Both the position numbers and the translations under genes were made by a program. This document shows, piece after piece, positions 15,865 to 26,100 of a DNA stretch of 64,000 nucleotides (positions within the stretch are counted from its first letter, which is position 1; each line of letters starts with the position of its first letter). A model generated the notes under the pieces. The model worked only from the letters and a program-made list of their open reading frames with translations. It did no database searches and was not told the DNA's origin. The stretch spans positions 1 through 64,000 of the forward strand of contig UQFS01000004.1 in NCBI GenBank assembly GCA_900540375.1, given 5' to 3'. The stretch comes from an uncultured Prevotella sp. Its GTDB lineage: Bacteria > Bacteroidota > Bacteroidia > Bacteroidales > Bacteroidaceae.

Positions 15865-17358
15865 ATGAAAAATTACAATGTGCTAATACTCTTAAGCCTT
15901 GCGCTGTTATTAATGATCGCAACAGGCTGCCAAGATCAAGCAGACTATTTGTCTAACACGTCTACCACCTATTCTACAACGGAATCTACAGCAGAAACAC
16001 GAACTTCAACATATACTTTTTATGAAGGTGCCGATTTATCCTACGTTAATGAGCTCGAAGATGTAGGCGTGAAATACCATAAGGATGGTGTTGATATAGA
16101 TCCTTTTACCTTGCTTCATAGCTATGGCGCTAATATAGTTCGTCTTCGCCTATGGCATAATCCGTCATGGACATCCTACTCTACATTAAATGATGTGATG
16201 CGCAGTATGAGACGTGCAAAAGCAGCTGGCCTTGAAGTACTACTTGATTTTCACTATTCTGATACATGGACAGATCCGCAACAGAATATTGTCCCTATGG
16301 CATGGAAAAGTGTTGCTAAATACTCGTCATTGCTTTCTGATTCTGTTTATAATTACACCTATCGCACTCTTGAACACCTTAACTCTGTTGGCCTTTTACC
16401 TATTATTGTTCAGATAGGAAATGAGACCAATTTTAATATAATGGTGACAAACAATAACGATTTAAAACCAGTCAATTATGCTCGAAATGTAAAGTTGTTT
16501 AATGCTGGTCTTAAAGCTGTGTCTGATTTCAATGCAAAGTATGGAAAACAAATTAAGACAATGCTCCATGTGGCATTAGATCCAGGAAGTGCTGCAACTT
16601 GGTTAGCCAGACATAAAAGATATGGGCTCAATTATTTTGATTTGTTTGGGGTATCTTATTATCCTCAATGGCAAGGATATACTCCTGATGATCTTGGCAA
16701 CTTTGCTTCATCGTTACATACTAAGTATGGAACGCACCTTTTCGTAGCAGAGACAAGCCAAATATGGACTCGTGCCTGGAATGATAACAATCATAACCTC
16801 ATGAGTAAAATGTGCACAGGGTATCCAGATGTACCATCTCCACAATTTCAGAAAGATTATGTTACAGAGATTAAGGAAGCTCTAAAAAATAATGGTGGTG
16901 CAGGATTCTCTGTATGGGAACCATTTTGGGTGTCCGCCACAAATAAAACACTTTGGGGAGTTGGCTCTAATTGGGAAAACGCGACCTTTTTTGATTTCAA
17001 TAATGATCTTCTGCCTCACTCTGCTATTGAAGCTTACGGAGATTACAATGTGAAGGTAACATTTGAGGTTGATATGTACAAAGCAGGTTCATCGGCCAAA
17101 GGCTATATTACCGGTGATTTTACCGATGACGGATTCGGTCATTGGCAGATCATTCCTATGCATCAGGCTGCGAAAGAATCCACAAAATATTATCTTAATA
17201 CCTATCTTTGTCGTAACCAGACCGGTAAGTTCTATTTTCTCTCTGACTCCACTTGGACTGCTCGAGAAATTATAGACGGTAATACACAAGACCGATATTT
17301 CAATATAAATACATCAAACAATTGGATGAAAATAGCTAAAACATTTGGGCAGCAATAA
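15865..17358 (+). CDS. GH53 endo-beta-1,4-galactanase with C-terminal module, lipoprotein
   Basis: 497 aa. A lipoprotein signal (LLMIATGC) anchors it. Residues about 50-385 form a GH53 barrel: GADLSYVNELEDVGVKY, RLRLWHNPSWTSY, VLLDFHYSDTWTDPQ, QIGNETN (acid/base glutamate) and LFVAETS (nucleophile glutamate). GH53 enzymes cut beta-1,4-galactan, the side chain of pectic arabinogalactan I. The last 110 residues (VTFEVDMYKAGSSAKGYITG to the end) form a separate beta-rich domain resembling a starch-binding-like CBM, an unusual addition. It heads an apparent operon with SusC (17389), SusD and GH16 and defines the likely substrate. Confidence 0.85.
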   Translation: MKNYNVLILLSLALLLMIATGCQDQADYLSNTSTTYSTTESTAETRTSTYTFYEGADLSYVNELEDVGVKYHKDGVDIDPFTLLHSYGANIVRLRLWHNPSWTSYSTLNDVMRSMRRAKAAGLEVLLDFHYSDTWTDPQQNIVPMAWKSVAKYSSLLSDSVYNYTYRTLEHLNSVGLLPIIVQIGNETNFNIMVTNNNDLKPVNYARNVKLFNAGLKAVSDFNAKYGKQIKTMLHVALDPGSAATWLARHKRYGLNYFDLFGVSYYPQWQGYTPDDLGNFASSLHTKYGTHLFVAETSQIWTRAWNDNNHNLMSKMCTGYPDVPSPQFQKDYVTEIKEALKNNGGAGFSVWEPFWVSATNKTLWGVGSNWENATFFDFNNDLLPHSAIEAYGDYNVKVTFEVDMYKAGSSAKGYITGDFTDDGFGHWQIIPMHQAAKESTKYYLNTYLCRNQTGKFYFLSDSTWTAREIIDGNTQDRYFNINTSNNWMKIAKTFGQQ

Positions 17359-17388
17359 TAATATTACAAATCTACATATTCAACTTTC

Positions 17389-20300
17389 ATGACTAACAAA
17401 TTATCAAATCTTATCAACCCTAAATCATTGATGACGGGGATGACGGTGGCAGCTCTACTCATGCCATCCTCAATTCTTGCTCAAAACCAAAAGACAGTGA
17501 AGGGAACCGTGCTTGATGAAAATGGAGAGCCTCTTGTAGGCGCAACCGTAAAGGTGCCCGGTACCCATAATGGCACCGTCACCGATCTTGATGGACATTT
17601 CTCTGTCAGTGTACCCTCTAATGCTGGGCAAGTCAAAGTATCTTATCTTGGCTATAAAGAATATGCGGCCAAGATTGGCTCTGGCGATCTCTCTGTGCAT
17701 CTTACTCCTGAAAACAAGAGTATCAGTGAAGTCGTCGTGGTGGGCTATGGAACACAGAAGAAAGCTAACCTTACGGGTTCTGTTGCTTCCGTGTCGAGTA
17801 AGGAAATCAGTTCTATCCCTGTAGCCAACACGGCAGCTTTACTTCAGGGCCGCTTGCCGGGTGTGACGCTCACGAGTAATGGTGGTCAGGCCGGAGCCGA
17901 CTCTCCGGAAATCAGAATCCGTGGTGTTGGAACCTTTGGCAATAACAATCCTATGCTTCTTATTGACGGAGTGGAAGCTCCTATCGGGCAGTTGGCAGAG
18001 CTGGCCCCTGGCGACATTGACAACATATCTGTTCTTAAGGACGCCGCATCGGCTGCCATCTATGGTGTGCGTGCTGCTAATGGTGTCATTCTCGTCACTA
18101 CCAAGCGTGGTGGTAACACGGCTCCAAGCATCAGCTATAATGGCAGCTATTCTATTCAGTCTGCAACGGTCAAACCTAAGTATGTCAATTCCTATGAATG
18201 GGCAAAGATGTACAATGAGTCGAACAATACGCAGACTTACACTCAGGAGATGCTCGACAAGCTGCGCGACGGCTCTGACCCTGATCATTTTGCCAACACC
18301 GACTGGTGGGATGCCCTGTTCCGCACAGCACCTATGATGCAGCACAGCCTGTCGGTGAGCGGTGGCAGCAACAAGGCACATTATATGATGTCGGTAGGCT
18401 ACTTGAAGCAAGAAGGCATCATGGAGCATACGGGCTATGAACGCTTCAATTTCCGCTCCAATACTGATGCCGAACTTGGAAGGGTCAAGATAGGACTGAA
18501 TCTCTCCGGCTCTAAAGAGAATATCACGGCCAATGGTGGTATGGGGGGCGACAACGGACTGATGCGCTCACTCACTTGGTTCACCCGTCCTACCGTTCCT
18601 GTGATGTATTCCAATGGCCACTATGGCAATCAGGACGGCTCTGACATCAGTTTCTCCAAGTTCAAGAATCCTATCGAGATGATGTCGCAGGTGCACGACA
18701 AGCAGACTGGGTGGCGCTTCGACGGACAGGTATATGGAGAAGTAAATCTCTTGAAGGGATTGAAGTTCCGAAGCAGCCTGGCTTATAAACTGTATGTCTA
18801 CGATGCCTCATGGTATAACAAGCGGTCACGCAAGTACAATGCCGAGGGCAACCTTATCTATAAGAGTGACGACAACTCGCTCACTGCCAATCATAAAATA
18901 GACTATGGCTATCTCAATGAAAATATACTGAGTTACGATCAGCGCTTTGGCCTCCATCATGTCAATGCCTTGCTCGGTCACTCCATCCAGGAAAACCACG
19001 ATGGCTCCATCAACGGTAGTAAGCAAGGCTTTGCCACTGACAACCTGTACCAGCTTGATGCCGGCACACGCAATCCTCAAGCATGGGGTGATGCTACAGA
19101 ATATTCTTTGCAGTCTTTCTTCGGGCGTGTGGGTTACAACTATGATGACCGTTACTTGGCTGAGTTCAATATCCGTCATGATGGTTCATCCCGTATGCCC
19201 AAGTCGCACCGTTATGCCACTTTCCCCTCTGTATCGGGAGGCTGGATTGTTACCAATGAGAAGTTCTTCCCACAAAATAAGGTACTCAACTATCTCAAAC
19301 TGCGTGCCTCGTGGGGTAAATTGGGTAATCAGGAGATTGGTGACTACGCTTACGAGGCCACAATGGCAGCCAGCTACAACTACTATTTCGGCAATACCGC
19401 TTCTATCGGTATGGCAGAAAATATGGTAGCCAACAGCGATATAAAGTGGGAGACCACCACGATGACGGATCTTGGCTTGGATGCCTCTTTCTGGGGCAAC
19501 CGCATCTCGTTGACGTTTGACTACTACAACAAGATGACTTCCGATATCCTTATGCAGCTCACCATGCCCACCACTTTCCTGGGCGCGCTTGCGGCTCCTA
19601 CACAGAATGCCGGCAAGGTGAGAAACAGAGGTATAGAGCTCTCTGCCAACTATCAGGACCATGCGGGCGACTTCACCTGGCAAGTGGGTGGAAGTCTGTC
19701 AACTGTGCAAAACAGAATCATCGACAACCATGGTATCGACAATATCTCCGGCAACACCATCAACCGTGAGGGCAATCCTATTGGATCGTATTATGGACTG
19801 CGTGCTATAGGCATCTATCGCACTGAGGAAGACTTGAAGCGCATCAACTCTAAAGGTGAGATTATCAAGCCCAATGGCTTGGACCCACAGTTGGGTGACA
19901 TCATGTACGAGGATGTCAATGATGACGGTAAGATTGATGATAACGATCGCGTGATTATTGGCAACCCCTTCCCTAAGCTCACCTATTCTATCAACGCCGC
20001 ACTCTCATGGCGTCATCTCGACTTCTCAATGCTTTGGCAGGGAGTGAGTGGTGTGGACCGTTTCAACTGGGAGCAGGCCACCATTACCAATGGCGGTAAC
20101 ATGACGACACGTTGGCTTGACCGTTGGAGTGCCGACAATCCCAATGGCAGCATGCCGCGTTTGGGCAATAACTTCAATGAGCGCTATTCCTCTTTCTGGC
20201 TTGACGATGCCAGCTATCTGCGCCTGAAAAACCTTGAGTTGGGTTACACCTTCGATTTGCCGTTGCTTCGTCAGGCCGGCATCCGTCAGGCGCGCGTCTA

Positions 20301-20433
20301 TATCCAAGCCACCAACCTGCTCACTATTACTTCTCTCGAAAACAAAGATCCGGAGAAGGCAAGCAGTGACATGCGTGGCGATATGCACCCCAACACCAAG
20401 TCGATTTCCTTTGGTGTAAACGTTAACTTCTAA
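17389..20433 (+). CDS. SusC/RagA-type TonB-dependent outer-membrane transporter
   Basis: 1014 aa. After a signal peptide, a carboxypeptidase-like domain (VKGTVLDENGEPLVGATVKV) is followed by the SEVVVVGYGTQKKANLTGS segment, the plug (ILKDAASAAIYGVRAANGVI) and a 22-strand-type barrel ending in SISFGVNVNF. It imports oligosaccharides using TonB energy and pairs with the SusD protein encoded 14 bases later. Its start lies 30 bases after the GH53 stop, so the locus is probably one transcript. Imported glycan is inferred to be a galactan fragment. Confidence 0.95.
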   Translation: MTNKLSNLINPKSLMTGMTVAALLMPSSILAQNQKTVKGTVLDENGEPLVGATVKVPGTHNGTVTDLDGHFSVSVPSNAGQVKVSYLGYKEYAAKIGSGDLSVHLTPENKSISEVVVVGYGTQKKANLTGSVASVSSKEISSIPVANTAALLQGRLPGVTLTSNGGQAGADSPEIRIRGVGTFGNNNPMLLIDGVEAPIGQLAELAPGDIDNISVLKDAASAAIYGVRAANGVILVTTKRGGNTAPSISYNGSYSIQSATVKPKYVNSYEWAKMYNESNNTQTYTQEMLDKLRDGSDPDHFANTDWWDALFRTAPMMQHSLSVSGGSNKAHYMMSVGYLKQEGIMEHTGYERFNFRSNTDAELGRVKIGLNLSGSKENITANGGMGGDNGLMRSLTWFTRPTVPVMYSNGHYGNQDGSDISFSKFKNPIEMMSQVHDKQTGWRFDGQVYGEVNLLKGLKFRSSLAYKLYVYDASWYNKRSRKYNAEGNLIYKSDDNSLTANHKIDYGYLNENILSYDQRFGLHHVNALLGHSIQENHDGSINGSKQGFATDNLYQLDAGTRNPQAWGDATEYSLQSFFGRVGYNYDDRYLAEFNIRHDGSSRMPKSHRYATFPSVSGGWIVTNEKFFPQNKVLNYLKLRASWGKLGNQEIGDYAYEATMAASYNYYFGNTASIGMAENMVANSDIKWETTTMTDLGLDASFWGNRISLTFDYYNKMTSDILMQLTMPTTFLGALAAPTQNAGKVRNRGIELSANYQDHAGDFTWQVGGSLSTVQNRIIDNHGIDNISGNTINREGNPIGSYYGLRAIGIYRTEEDLKRINSKGEIIKPNGLDPQLGDIMYEDVNDDGKIDDNDRVIIGNPFPKLTYSINAALSWRHLDFSMLWQGVSGVDRFNWEQATITNGGNMTTRWLDRWSADNPNGSMPRLGNNFNERYSSFWLDDASYLRLKNLELGYTFDLPLLRQAGIRQARVYIQATNLLTITSLENKDPEKASSDMRGDMHPNTKSISFGVNVNF

Positions 20434-20447
20434 ATTTTCAGACTATT

Positions 20448-22052
20448 ATGAAACGCTATAAGATTTTCATCATTACAACGCTCCTCACAGGAGCCATGCT
20501 CAACACAGGATGCTCCGACGACTTTCTGCAGAAATCCTCACTCTCCGCATCATCGTCAGGTAACTTCTGGCAGACAGCTGATGATGCCCATGAGGGCCTC
20601 ACCGCTGTCTATGATGCTTTGCAGAATCCCTTTCTCTACAACGATGCCACCAACCAAAGCAAATGGGATGGCTGCGGACCGCTCAATATGGATTGTATGA
20701 CTGATAATGGCGGTCGTTTCAACTGGTCGGGATGGATGAATGGTTGGGATATTGCCAATGGCATACATTCCAGTTCGTCACGCTTGGTGGAACAGTGGTG
20801 GATAGCCAACTATGAAGCTATCAAGCGTTGCAATACGCTCATCGCCAATGTGGGGCGCACTGACCTTGATGAGGCTTCAAAAGCCCAGTATTCCGCTGAG
20901 GCAAAGGTGATAAGGGCTCTGATGTATCTCAACCTCACCATGACTTACCATGATGTTCCTTTTATTACAACCCCGCAAAGCATGAAGGAGGCCAATACTC
21001 CGAAGACAGACCGGGCAACCATCGTCAAAGCCATTATGGAGGACTTGAAGTCAGCTGCTTCTATTCTGCCTGTAGATGCGCCTGAGACGAACCGCATCAC
21101 GAAGGGTGCGGCGCTGAGCATCCTTGGCCGTACAGCGCTCTATAATAATATGTGGGACGAGGCCATTGATGCCTATCACCAAGTGATAGCCCTTGGAAAA
21201 TACAGTCTCTTCAATGATTACACCCAGCTCTTCACCGAAGCCAATGAGAATTGTCCTGAGATTATCATGTCAGTCAGTTATAAAGGTCCCGGTAAGAATG
21301 AGGGAAGTGGCATTGGCGGTCATTGGGGCGCACCATTGGAGGCCATGAATGGTACGATAGACCTGGCCGACGCATTCTATATGACTGACGGCAAGCCCTG
21401 TCAGGATAAGCGGGTCATCGACTTCTATCCCGATGGCTCACCCAACTATTGGGACAATGTGAACACCAAGCGCTATGAGAACCGCGACCTTCGACTGAAA
21501 GCTACGCTCTTTGTGCCTGGAATGTCGTGGAATGGAAATTCTAAACTCTACGGTGGTTCTGCCAACTCCTATTCCACTATCTATGTGATGAAGTATTTCA
21601 ATCCGGCACTCTCCAATGCTGATTCCTGGGACTCTGGTCAGGATTTCTATATCATCCGCTATGCCGAGGTGCTGCTCTCGTTGGCAGAGGCTGAGATAGA
21701 GAAAGGCACTAATCTTGATGAGGCTGTGCGCCTGATAGATGAGGTTCGTGCACGTGCTCACATGCCCAGTGTGGAAAGCGTGGAAGGTACAGGCTTGTCG
21801 CAGGAACAACTTCGGGACATCGTACGCCATGAGCGTCGAGTGGAGACAGCCTTTGAGGGTCTGCGACTGTTTGACCTCTATCGCTGGCATACCCTTAAGG
21901 ATGCCGTCGACAGGGTGAACAATGAGGCTAAGACTTATCACTTCCCCTATGAACATCGCAACTATCGTAGTGAGAAAGAATACGTATGGCCCATCCCGCA
22001 GCCCGATATCGACTCCAATCCTAAACTGGAACAAAACGAATTGTGGAAATAA
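20448..22052 (+). CDS. SusD/RagB-family glycan-binding lipoprotein
   Basis: 534 aa. Lipoprotein signal ending NTGC. TPR-like helices with typical SusD phrases: DDAHEGLTAVYDALQNP, EAKVIRALMYLNLTMTYHDV, IRYAEVLLSLAEAEI and RHERRVETAFEGLRLFDLYR, and the C-terminal PIPQPDIDSNPKLEQN motif. It forms the lid over the SusC barrel and captures oligosaccharides at the cell surface. It partners the 17389 gene product. Confidence 0.95.
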   Translation: MKRYKIFIITTLLTGAMLNTGCSDDFLQKSSLSASSSGNFWQTADDAHEGLTAVYDALQNPFLYNDATNQSKWDGCGPLNMDCMTDNGGRFNWSGWMNGWDIANGIHSSSSRLVEQWWIANYEAIKRCNTLIANVGRTDLDEASKAQYSAEAKVIRALMYLNLTMTYHDVPFITTPQSMKEANTPKTDRATIVKAIMEDLKSAASILPVDAPETNRITKGAALSILGRTALYNNMWDEAIDAYHQVIALGKYSLFNDYTQLFTEANENCPEIIMSVSYKGPGKNEGSGIGGHWGAPLEAMNGTIDLADAFYMTDGKPCQDKRVIDFYPDGSPNYWDNVNTKRYENRDLRLKATLFVPGMSWNGNSKLYGGSANSYSTIYVMKYFNPALSNADSWDSGQDFYIIRYAEVLLSLAEAEIEKGTNLDEAVRLIDEVRARAHMPSVESVEGTGLSQEQLRDIVRHERRVETAFEGLRLFDLYRWHTLKDAVDRVNNEAKTYHFPYEHRNYRSEKEYVWPIPQPDIDSNPKLEQNELWK

Positions 22053-22069
22053 TACCTATTCATGTGAAG

Positions 22070-23041
22070 ATGAAAGTCTCTTATATCCTTTCTTTCTTAG
22101 GTTTGGCGCTTTTCTGCCAATGTCACGAGTCATCGGCAGAAGCGTCGCCTATAGCGTCTCAGACGCCCACGGAGAAGCCAGGCTCTGTTGCAGGTGATGA
22201 TGCGTCTAAAAAAGCTCTGCCTAAAGATACGAAGCCTACGGAATATACTGGTTATCAGTTGGTTTGGAATGACGAGTTTAATGTTGATGGACAGCCTTCC
22301 GACGAATGGATCTACGAGAACGGCTTTGTGAGAAACGAGGAGTTGCAATGGTATCAGCCCGACAATGCCACGGTGAAGGATGGATTGTTAGTGATAGAGG
22401 GGCGGCAGGAGAAGGTCGGCAATCCCAACTATGATTCGCAATCCACCGACTGGCGCTGCTTACGCCCTGAGGCAAAGTTCACATCATCGTGTCTGACCAC
22501 GCAGAAGAGTTTCCATTTCCGTTATGGGCGTATGGAGGTGCGCGCACGTATCCCCATCACACGCGGTGCGTGGCCGGCTATTTGGACATTGGGCAACCAA
22601 GGAGAATGGCCACAGAATGGCGAGATAGACCTCATGGAGTTCTACATCAAGAATGGTGCGCCCTCTATTCTGGCCAATGCTTGTTGGGGGTCTGACAAAC
22701 GTTACACTGCCGTATGGGACGAGAGCGTGACACCTTTCACTCATTTCACGGCAAAGGATACAGGGTGGGCCTCAAAGTTTCATGTCTGGCGGATGGATTG
22801 GGACGAGCACTTCATCCGTCTCTATCTCGACGGAGAATTGCTCAATGAGGTAGACCTCTCAAAGACCTATAATCGAGGTGTGGACGGTGATTTCGGCAAT
22901 CCCTTTTCTAATACACGTGATGGCTTTGGGCATTACATTCTGCTCAACCTTGCCATAGGAGGTAATGGTGGCGAGCCGGATCTTGTACATTTTCCGTTGC
23001 GCTATGAGGTTGACTATGTGAGAGTTTATCAAGCTCAATGA
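22070..23041 (+). CDS. GH16-family endo-glycanase, lipoprotein
   Basis: 323 aa. The ATG at 22070 places a signal sequence ending LALFCQC, probably lipidated although the lipobox is not classical. A linker rich in A, P, T and K leads to a GH16 jelly roll: YQLVWNDEFNVDGQPSDEWI, the catalytic EIDLME motif in NGEIDLMEF and the FHVWRMDWDEHFIRLYLDG strand pair. GH16 members cut beta-1,3/1,4 glucans or galactans; with GH53 in the same operon a beta-galactan is plausible, but laminarin-like glucan cannot be excluded. It starts 17 bases after the SusD stop and is followed by a terminator. Confidence 0.88.
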   Translation: MKVSYILSFLGLALFCQCHESSAEASPIASQTPTEKPGSVAGDDASKKALPKDTKPTEYTGYQLVWNDEFNVDGQPSDEWIYENGFVRNEELQWYQPDNATVKDGLLVIEGRQEKVGNPNYDSQSTDWRCLRPEAKFTSSCLTTQKSFHFRYGRMEVRARIPITRGAWPAIWTLGNQGEWPQNGEIDLMEFYIKNGAPSILANACWGSDKRYTAVWDESVTPFTHFTAKDTGWASKFHVWRMDWDEHFIRLYLDGELLNEVDLSKTYNRGVDGDFGNPFSNTRDGFGHYILLNLAIGGNGGEPDLVHFPLRYEVDYVRVYQAQ

Positions 23042-23053
23042 TGATATAAAACT

Positions 23054-23097
23054 GGCAGACTATAAATAATATAGTCCTGCCCGTTTTTATTTTTTTC
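23054..23097 (+). terminator. Terminator of the GH53-SusCD-GH16 operon
   Basis: GGCAGACTATA pairs with TATAGTCCTGCC (one bulge) across a short AT loop, followed by a T-rich run at 23083-23097. Confidence 0.8.
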
Positions 23098-23163
23098 AGA
23101 GATCATGCCACTTGATCAGATAAAATTGCTATTTTTGCACTGACGAATCAAGTGCATGATCAT

Positions 23164-26100
23164 ATGACACAATCGAAATCACATCTTTTATATATCCTCT
23201 TTACTCTATTATCCGTAATATTAGAAACAGAGGTCGCATCAGCTCAATTCCGCGAGACCACCGCCTTACCTTTATTCGTTAATTTCAAGCCTAACACTTC
23301 ATCGGTAGTACAGTGCATGGCAACGGATGACGAGGGACAGACATGGATGGGTACCGATAAAGGACTTGTCGTTTATGACGGCTATCGCGACTACACTCTT
23401 TTTAAAAATACCGATCTCCAGACACTCATCCACACGGTAATGCTGACAGACGATAAGATTCTGATAGGGACCGATGGTGGTCTGCGTGTTGCTGAGCGGC
23501 ATAATCTGCACGTACTCCCTTACATGGGTGGTGTCCGTTGTGTCCGTGCATTGCTACGGAGAGGTTCTAAGATAATTGTCGGTGGTGCCGATGGTGTGGA
23601 CATTTACAATATACAGACTGGAAAGACACAAATTCTCGCACGCCGGCTGTCTCAAGTCTACTCATTGCTGGACACTCCTCATGGGCTTCTCGTAGGAACG
23701 CTGCATGGATTGTACATTTTCCGAAATGGACGCATAAGAGCTATCGATACGGGTATGCTGGCAAGCCATCCGTTAGTCAATGCGATGGCTCATGCTCAAG
23801 GTGGTGGTTATTGGATAGGGACAGAGGGCGCTTTGTATCATTATGACGGTCGTTCTGTAAAAGAAGTCTCTGCGTTGCATTCCAACTCTATCAAGGCTCT
23901 CTGTCAAGTAGGCAATACCCTTTACATAGGTACTGATGATGGACTATACATGATTGCGAACAAGCAGCGTGTCGCACGTGTGTGCCAAGACATACGTATG
24001 GACAATTCGTTAGCAAGCAATATCGTGTGGGCGCTTGCCAAAGATAAATGGAACAATCTTCTTGTTGGCACAGACCGCGGGCTATCCATACATAGAGCTC
24101 ACGAGCCATTTCGCTGTTGGAATCTTTCTGCCATTACGGGCAGTGGTGATGGCAATACGTTTGGAACCTTGTTGATAGATATAGATAATGATGGTCTTTC
24201 GCTGTGGGCAGGAGGAGACAATGGCTTGATTAGCATGTTTTGCAGTGCCGACGGATGGAAAATATCAAAATGGTACCGACAAGATGACCCTCGCTGGAAC
24301 ATCTCGCACAACCGCATTAGAAAGCTGCATCGTTTGTCCGATGGTACCATCATTGCGTGCACCGATCATGGACTATTCATCATTGACCCTAAGAATGGCA
24401 CTACTCACAATGTGCTGCTCACCGATGGCACAGGACATTACGATGCTACATGGGCGTACGATATTGTTGAGGACAGAAAGGGCCGTTGCTGGGTATCTGC
24501 CTATGCCGGAGGAATATTCATTATTGACCATCAGCGACTTCTTTCCAGTCAAGGCCGCGTACGAGCAGACGCACATCTTGGCCACACGCTGACTGGTATT
24601 AATGTAGGGAGTCTTGCCATTGACAGGAGTGGTCGTGTATGGGCTGCTGCTTACAGCGCCGGTCTCGACCGTATCGATGCCACTACACTGCGTGTCGGTC
24701 ATGTGATGAAAGAAGTTTCCATCGATAAGGTAATAGCTGACACCGATGGTTCTGTGTGGGCGACCATGTCCGGAAAAGTGGTACGCTTTGCCCATGGCGA
24801 CCTAAATGCCCAGCGCACCTTCGTCATGGCTGACCACAGTCAGACACCTACTGCTCTCGGCACTGATGATGGTGCATTATGGATAGCTGTCAATAAAGAT
24901 ATCTGCATACTGCGCCCCAATGGAGCCAGCAATGCATTCTCTCTTCATGGTATAAATGCATTTTCAATGGTTTCACCACTGACATGGACCGATGATTCTG
25001 GTAAGTGGCATAAAGGTGTGATGCTTGGTGGTGAAGATGTGCTGATGACCGTCAGCACAGAGGATCTTGCCACTGCCAATCAAAGTGAATTACAGTTCAC
25101 AGGAATAGAGGTGAATGGGCGGCAAATGTGCATAAATGAAGCCCGGAAATATATCGATGCTGAAAAAAGGATAACTCTTCACAGCAATGAGAACAACTTC
25201 AAGCTTCTTTTCTCCGACAATCCACAATGTGGTCGATTGACAGCACGCTACGCCTATCTGATGGAAGGAGTGGAGAAGCATTGGACGCTCTTACCTGCAG
25301 AAGTCTTACAGGTGTCGTTCAACGGTCTTCCTCATGGCACCTACCGGCTGCATGTAAGTGTAGTCGATGGTCAGGGACGTCCGTCTAAAGAGATCTATAG
25401 TCTGAAGGTAACGGTGCTTCCTCCATGGTACCTCATGTGGTGGGCTAAAACTATCTATATGCTGTTGTCCTTAGCACTGATAGCATGGGGAGTGCGTTTT
25501 ATCTGGATACGTAGAGAGCTACAGCGGGAGCGACAGGCCCGTAATGATGCTATAGAACAGAGTGCACGGCGCGCGGCGTTCTTCGCATCGTTGTCGGAGA
25601 AATTGAAGTTATCGGCAGGAGAGATCCTGGCTTCAGCCTTCAATCTTAGTTTTCACGGTAAACATGAAAATGATATAAACACTATACGCCGTAACGGAAC
25701 AGCTATATGTCTGATGGCCTCAGAGGCCTTGGATCTGCCATTGTCAACAAGCAACAGCTTTACTCGACCAGTCATGCAACGGCTAGATATGACGGATCTA
25801 TGCCGAATAATAGTCTCTGATTGTCATGAGAATGGGCACGGTATCCACTTGTCTGTCTCTGCTGGTCTCTCCGGACTGACAACGGAAGTGGACGTAGTCG
25901 CCATGTTAGGGCTGTTGGACGCTATCATAAAGTTTGCTGACGACAACACATTGGTAAAAGGTGGCACTGTTCTTTCCGCTGTGGAGAACGATGGATATGC
26001 GATACTTCGTCTTGATGTGGAACAACTGGTTCTGTCATCGGACAATCGACGCTTTGCATTAATGGCTTACGGTGAGAATCATCTTGCACTTATCGGTCAA

